The notes below the pieces were generated by a model. It worked only from the letters and a program-made list of their open reading frames with translations, made no database searches and was not told the DNA's origin. Both the position numbers and the translations under genes were made by a program. From Nitrososphaerota archaeon (GTDB lineage Archaea; Thermoproteota; Nitrososphaeria; Nitrososphaerales; Nitrosopumilaceae), in assembly GCA_028867675.1 (NCBI GenBank), contig JAGWGA010000003.1:1-64000 (forward strand): a stretch of 64,000 bases of DNA, written 5' to 3'. Positions 60,186 through 64,000 of the stretch are shown here, piece after piece. Within the stretch, counting starts at the first letter, position 1, and each line of letters begins with the position of its first letter.

Positions 60186-60719
60186 ATGAAAGAGATAACA
60201 AACAAGAAAAAAACAGCGACTATTACATTTAGATTTGATACGGATCTTATAGAGAGATTACAAAGAGAGGCCAAAAATCACCAAGTAAATACAAATACAC
60301 TTGCTACACAAGCTCTGAAGAGATTCCTAGAGTGGGATGTTTATCAATCAAGAATAGGTCTAGTCAGCCTTAACAAATCAGTCTTTACAAAAATTTTTGA
60401 TGCCCTGAGTGAAAAAAAGGTAATAGAAATTGCATCTATGGGAAAAGATGAGATGCGTGATATTGCAATGTTTATGAAAGGAGAGACAGATGTCATTTCA
60501 TTTATGTCATGGTTTGAGATGCAGATGATAAACTCCTCTGTTCAGGTAAGCCACATGTCTGATGATGGAACACATACATTTGTCATGAAACACGATAATG
60601 GCAAAAACTGGTCATTATACAACAAGACAATCCTGGAACTCATCTTCGAAGAGCTCTTCCACAAAAAAATTGATGTCAAATACGACAAGAACATGTTTGC
60701 ACTTCGATTTCAAGAATGA
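60186..60719 (+). CDS. Ribbon-helix-helix protein with conserved C-terminal domain, copy 3
   Basis: The 177-residue protein has an RHH domain (ATITFRFDTDLIERLQREAK, NTLATQALKRFLEWDVYQ). A C-terminal domain follows: IAMFMKGETDVISFMSWFEM, then HTFVMKHDNGKNWSLYNKTI and LELIFEELFHKKID. It aligns along its whole length with copy 2 (47932-48462) and less well with copy 1 (43573-44160). The C-terminal domain carries no motif I can name. The strong conservation of His, Asp, Gly, Trp and Ser in the HD-x-G-x-x-WS stretch suggests a functional site, perhaps for a small ligand. Confidence 0.85.
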   Translation: MKEITNKKKTATITFRFDTDLIERLQREAKNHQVNTNTLATQALKRFLEWDVYQSRIGLVSLNKSVFTKIFDALSEKKVIEIASMGKDEMRDIAMFMKGETDVISFMSWFEMQMINSSVQVSHMSDDGTHTFVMKHDNGKNWSLYNKTILELIFEELFHKKIDVKYDKNMFALRFQE

Positions 60720-60801
60720 TTTGAAAATAAAATCAATGCCGTCTTACTTTGTCTTACAATGAATACTCCGTGATTATATTTGTCTAAGACCATATGATAT
60801 C

Positions 60802-61104
60802 ATGAACAAATCCGATTCCAACATAAATCAGACAAAGAATCTTCAGCCAATGGTTGCAGGCGGAGTTATGCTTGCTATTATAGTTCTAATGATGACTATG
60901 GTATGGCCAGTCTGGAATTTGATCCCGCAATATGTAACTGAGACAGTAAAGATTGTCTCAGTAGATCAGAGTGGATGCTGGGCAGATACACAAGACAACT
61001 ACCTAGTAAAACTCGTGGGAGCATGTAACGGACAGCCAGGTCAGCACGTAATGGGAACCTATGATGTCAAGGTAAAACAAAGAATGCATACATTTCTCCC
61101 CTAG
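60802..61104 (+). CDS. Single-span membrane protein with extracellular tail, unknown
   Basis: The 100-residue product has a short Asn-rich cytoplasmic start, one helix (PMVAGGVMLAIIVLMMTMVWPVW, about 16-38) and an extracellular domain of about 60 residues with Cys in GCWADT and VGACNGQ. The two Cys may form a disulfide around a small beta domain. It lies between the RHH copy 3 gene and uspA. No family recognised. Confidence 0.7.
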   Translation: MNKSDSNINQTKNLQPMVAGGVMLAIIVLMMTMVWPVWNLIPQYVTETVKIVSVDQSGCWADTQDNYLVKLVGACNGQPGQHVMGTYDVKVKQRMHTFLP

Positions 61105-61177
61105 AAATTGGCTCATATTTTAAGTCACATTGATGGTCTGACTAAATCCAAGCTTTTTTATTTTTTAAAATTATATT

Positions 61178-61594
61178 TTATTTGATCAACATGACTGGCA
61201 CTTTTGATTTGTGCAAGACATAAGTTGACACACTTCCAAGAAATATTTTCTTGAAGGTAGAAAGACCTCTTGCACCTATTATTATCAAATCTATGCCGCG
61301 AGTATCTGCAAACTCTACAATGACGTGTCCCGGATCGCCTCTGACCAATCTTGAGGAGAAGACAATATCGTTGTCTCTTGCGAGTTTTTCTGCGGAAAGG
61401 ATGAATGATGGAGGGATCTTTTCATCTAGTTCTAACTTTATTCTCTGTTTTGTTCCATGTGGCTCATGAACCACGTGAATAGCAATGATGGATGCTTCGT
61501 GTTCTTTTGCAATATGTATTGCAGTTGCTAAACACTTTAAGGAATTTTTTGAATTATCTAAAGGTACTAGAATTTTTCTAATTTGTTCTACCAT
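61178..61594 (-). CDS. Universal stress protein (UspA family)
   Basis: This single-domain UspA protein has 138 residues. IRKILVPLDNSKNSLKCLAT marks the ATP-site start. The ATP-binding G-x2-G-x9-G-S signature is present in GARGLSTFKKIFLGSVS near the C-terminus, so it is probably the nucleotide-binding type. It is preceded by a fairly long helical section (SFILSAEKLARDNDIV). The role, as in relatives, is likely stress tolerance; its regulation is not visible. Confidence 0.93.
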   Translation of the reverse strand: MVEQIRKILVPLDNSKNSLKCLATAIHIAKEHEASIIAIHVVHEPHGTKQRIKLELDEKIPPSFILSAEKLARDNDIVFSSRLVRGDPGHVIVEFADTRGIDLIIIGARGLSTFKKIFLGSVSTYVLHKSKVPVMLIK

Positions 61595-61662
61595 GTTATA
61601 ATGCCACCTCTTTCTGTGTTATAGAAGTTACGTTCATTTTCATAGCAGAAAATCATCTTTAA

Positions 61663-63894
61663 TTATTCTTTTTCTGCTGATGACACAGCTTCACGAATTT
61701 TGTTAACTGCATCCATGTTACATGAAACACTCCTTATCCCATACTTTACAAGAAGTTTTACCATTTCAGGGTTACTTCCAGCTTCGCCGCATATCGAGCT
61801 CTCTATGTTGTATTTGTTACAGATCCCAATAACGTATTGGAGCATATATACAACAGATGGATGAAATTCAGAATGTAACTTTGCAATCTGCATATTGTTT
61901 CTGTCAACTCCCAAGGTAAGCATAGTCAGGTCATTTGTTCCAAAACTTGCAAAGCCAATACCTTCCTTACAAAACTCTTCTATGGATAATGCACAAGCTG
62001 GAGTCTCAACCATTATGCCTAAATTGAAATCATTTCCAATCCTCATTTCATTGGCAATCTCTCTTGCCTTTCTAAACTCGTTAACTGTAATTACAAATGG
62101 GAGCATCACGTGAATATTATCAAGTCCCTCTGCACGCATTCTCTTTATTGCTTCAAATTCTGCTTTCAATATATCCGGCTCATCTAAACTCCTTCTAATT
62201 CCATGCCAGCCAAGCATCGGATTATCTTCATGAGGTTCTTCTTCTCCACCTTCCAGATTTCTAAACTCATCACTTCTTGCATCCAAAGTTCTAACCCATA
62301 TTGGCTTTGGATGAAACTTGGCAGCTATTGGTTTTATTCCATTTATCAAAATCTGGACATATTCCTCAGATCTACCTTCACGAACAAGTTTTGCGGGATG
62401 TATTCCGCTTTTAGTGACCATGTGTTCTATTCGTAGTAATCCAACTCCGTCGGTTCTTGAAGCCACCTCAAGTTTGTCTGCAAAAACAAGATTCACTTTG
62501 ACTTTTGTTTGGGTTTTTTCTGTCTGTAATGGTTCAGATATCTTTTCTTTGTTAATGGAAACTACTCCCTCGTATACTATGCCGTCGTATGCATCTACCG
62601 TGACGATTTGTCCGTCTTTCAAAATGATTGTTCCATTTCCAGTTCCAACAATAGCTGGTAATCCCATCTCTCGTGATACAATGGCAGCATGAGAGGTGGC
62701 ACCTCCAAGATCTGTTATAATTGCAGCAGACTTGCTCATCTTTGGGACAAGATCTGGTGAAGTCATAGTAGTTACCAGTATGTCTCCCGTCTCAATCTTT
62801 GTGATCTCACTCATGTTTTTTACAATCTTGACCCTGCCCGTTGCAATTCCGGGAGATGCTCCCATTCCCTTCAATATCTTGACTCCCGTCATTGTACCTT
62901 GACCAATCTTTGGTTTTGTGGTAACGGGTCTGGTCTGGACAATCTTAATTTCAGATTGCTCAATTGCAAACTCGACATCTTGTGGTTCTCCATAATATTC
63001 TTCAAGTTGTTTGCCATACTTTGCTAGTTTGGATATCTCATCATCTGTTAGAACACGTGCACCAATTTTTTCATCAGGTATCTTTATCTGAATTGACTTG
63101 CCAGTTTTATGATCTCGAACTAATGCAATTGGTTTTTTACCTATATTTTTCTGTAAAATTTTTCCCATTTTATCTACAATATAATGATCGGGAGAAACTT
63201 CGCCCAGTACAAGATACTCTCCCAAACCCCAAATAGCTTCTACAACAATTACATTTTCTCCAGATATGGGGTCTACTGTGAACATCACACCAGACTTGTC
63301 AGAGTTTACCATTCGCTGCACGATGACTGCTATACTTGGATTCTTGAAACTGTGCTTTTCCCTGTAGAATATGGCCCGTGGCTCATAAAGAGATGCCCAG
63401 CATTTCTTTACGGCATCAATTACATCCTCATCGTGCTTTACATTTAGAAAGCTTGCCTGTTGTCCTGCAAATGATATTCCTGGCAAGTCTTCAGCAGTAG
63501 CGGAACTTCTAACTGCAACAAATTCCGCATCACTTTGAGTCAAATTGATTGAGGGTTTGGAATTCAGGTCTGCCAAAGATAGTTTCTTATAATAATCTAA
63601 AATCTCACTTTTTATTTCATTAGGAAAATCTTGAGAAACAATTAGATCCTTTATTTTCTGGGATGTGGACATGAGTATGGAAGTATCTTCAACATTGAGC
63701 CCCTCTAACATCATCTTGATTTTATCTTCAATATTGTGAATATGCACTAATCTTTCAAATGCTGCGGTAGTAACAATAAATCCTGATGGAACTGGCATGC
63801 CGATATGAATCATCTCACCAATGTTTGCACCCTTGCCACCTGCAATGGGTATGTCATCCTTTGTTATTTCATCAAGCCAGCGAACGTATTTCAT
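61663..63894 (-). CDS. ppsA: Phosphoenolpyruvate synthase
   Basis: The 743-residue enzyme converts pyruvate, ATP and water to PEP, AMP and phosphate, the entry to gluconeogenesis in carbon-fixing archaea. Three domains are present: ATP-binding (about 1-330: AGGKGANIGEMI and VAVRSSATAEDLPGISFAGQ), the swivelling phospho-His domain (GGATSHAAIVSREMG, about 400-414), and the PEP/pyruvate barrel (GTNDLTMLTLGVDRNN, and CGEAGSNPEMVKLLV with the active Cys). Divergent space to the right edge holds only AT-rich promoter sequence. Confidence 0.96.
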   Translation of the reverse strand: MKYVRWLDEITKDDIPIAGGKGANIGEMIHIGMPVPSGFIVTTAAFERLVHIHNIEDKIKMMLEGLNVEDTSILMSTSQKIKDLIVSQDFPNEIKSEILDYYKKLSLADLNSKPSINLTQSDAEFVAVRSSATAEDLPGISFAGQQASFLNVKHDEDVIDAVKKCWASLYEPRAIFYREKHSFKNPSIAVIVQRMVNSDKSGVMFTVDPISGENVIVVEAIWGLGEYLVLGEVSPDHYIVDKMGKILQKNIGKKPIALVRDHKTGKSIQIKIPDEKIGARVLTDDEISKLAKYGKQLEEYYGEPQDVEFAIEQSEIKIVQTRPVTTKPKIGQGTMTGVKILKGMGASPGIATGRVKIVKNMSEITKIETGDILVTTMTSPDLVPKMSKSAAIITDLGGATSHAAIVSREMGLPAIVGTGNGTIILKDGQIVTVDAYDGIVYEGVVSINKEKISEPLQTEKTQTKVKVNLVFADKLEVASRTDGVGLLRIEHMVTKSGIHPAKLVREGRSEEYVQILINGIKPIAAKFHPKPIWVRTLDARSDEFRNLEGGEEEPHEDNPMLGWHGIRRSLDEPDILKAEFEAIKRMRAEGLDNIHVMLPFVITVNEFRKAREIANEMRIGNDFNLGIMVETPACALSIEEFCKEGIGFASFGTNDLTMLTLGVDRNNMQIAKLHSEFHPSVVYMLQYVIGICNKYNIESSICGEAGSNPEMVKLLVKYGIRSVSCNMDAVNKIREAVSSAEKE

Positions 63895-64000
63895 TGATTA
63901 CAATTAGTTCTAACGGTGATAACTATTTCGTCATTTATCATACTTGGAATTATAAGAAAACCAATTTTTTGATTTCATTTTTCAATCAAATTTATTTCAA
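63895..64000. other. Upstream region of ppsA at window edge
   Basis: 106 bp of AT-rich sequence with no supported gene. It should carry the ppsA promoter; a TATA-like element lies in the AT-rich part but its spacing is not decisive. Confidence 0.3.

Overview
The window looks like a chromosome segment from a mesophilic, low-GC member of the Thaumarchaeota (Nitrososphaerota, the ammonia-oxidising archaeal lineage). The evidence is a family D DNA polymerase (both subunits), Orc1/Cdc6, GINS51, a thermosome subunit with a GGM-repeat tail, geranylgeranylglyceryl phosphate synthase, an archaeal-type CCA-adding enzyme, a Nitrosopumilus-type stand-alone parvulin, and at least two surface proteins with the PEFG-CTERM sorting signal typical of this phylum. 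Many genes have a TATA-like box about 22-30 bp before the start codon and no leader, which fits leaderless transcription; several starts were chosen on that basis. The Kdp potassium pump and amino-acid permease would suit a Nitrosotalea-like soil organism, but that is inference. No ammonia-oxidation genes, rRNA, CRISPR array or insertion sequence was seen.

Layout. 0-10 kb: ferredoxin (cut by the edge), parvulin, RecA-like ATPase, PLP enzyme, stand-alone RAM-domain protein, AmmeMemoRadiSam-type radical SAM enzyme, CDC48 ATPase, small heat-shock protein, CbiE and an NDH-2-type flavoprotein. 10-12.5 kb: a secreted protein with three degenerate cupredoxin domains and a SpoIIM-like membrane protein. 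12.5-21.6 kb is a replication hub: DP1, Orc1/Cdc6, a candidate replication origin (AT-rich stretch, two ORB-like repeats, clustered GTTAAC palindromes), a small protein, an AbrB-like protein, a membrane-anchored winged-helix protein, GGGPS and DP2. 21.6-31.9 kb: SHMT, thermosome, an EamA transporter, glutamine synthetase, GINS51, an AN1 zinc finger, two oxidoreductases and tRNA-Pro(GGG). 31.9-37 kb: XPD-like helicase, receiver domain, CBS protein and several very small zinc-finger or membrane proteins.

37-43.5 kb: a kdpABC operon whose kdpF lies at the 3' end, a divergent Lrp/AsnC regulator under a near-perfect inverted repeat, and an orphan PEFG-anchored PstS. 43.5-49 kb is the most accessory-looking part: secreted low-complexity proteins mixed with small DNA-binding regulators, including two of three copies of an uncharacterised ribbon-helix-helix family (the third is at 60.2 kb). 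49.8-54.3 kb is a tight five-gene operon (thpR, cca, RIO-like kinase, CDF transporter, HhH-GPD glycosylase) whose last gene is interrupted by an in-frame TAG. 54.4-64 kb: a UPF0200/UPF0201 pair, secreted proteins, an NHL-propeller protein, an APC permease, a START-like protein, UspA and PEP synthase.

The strongest leads are the origin region, the three-copy RHH family, the kdpABC-F order with its candidate operator, the nonsense codon in the glycosylase gene, the transporter with no conventional start, and the cupredoxin protein that has lost its copper cysteines.
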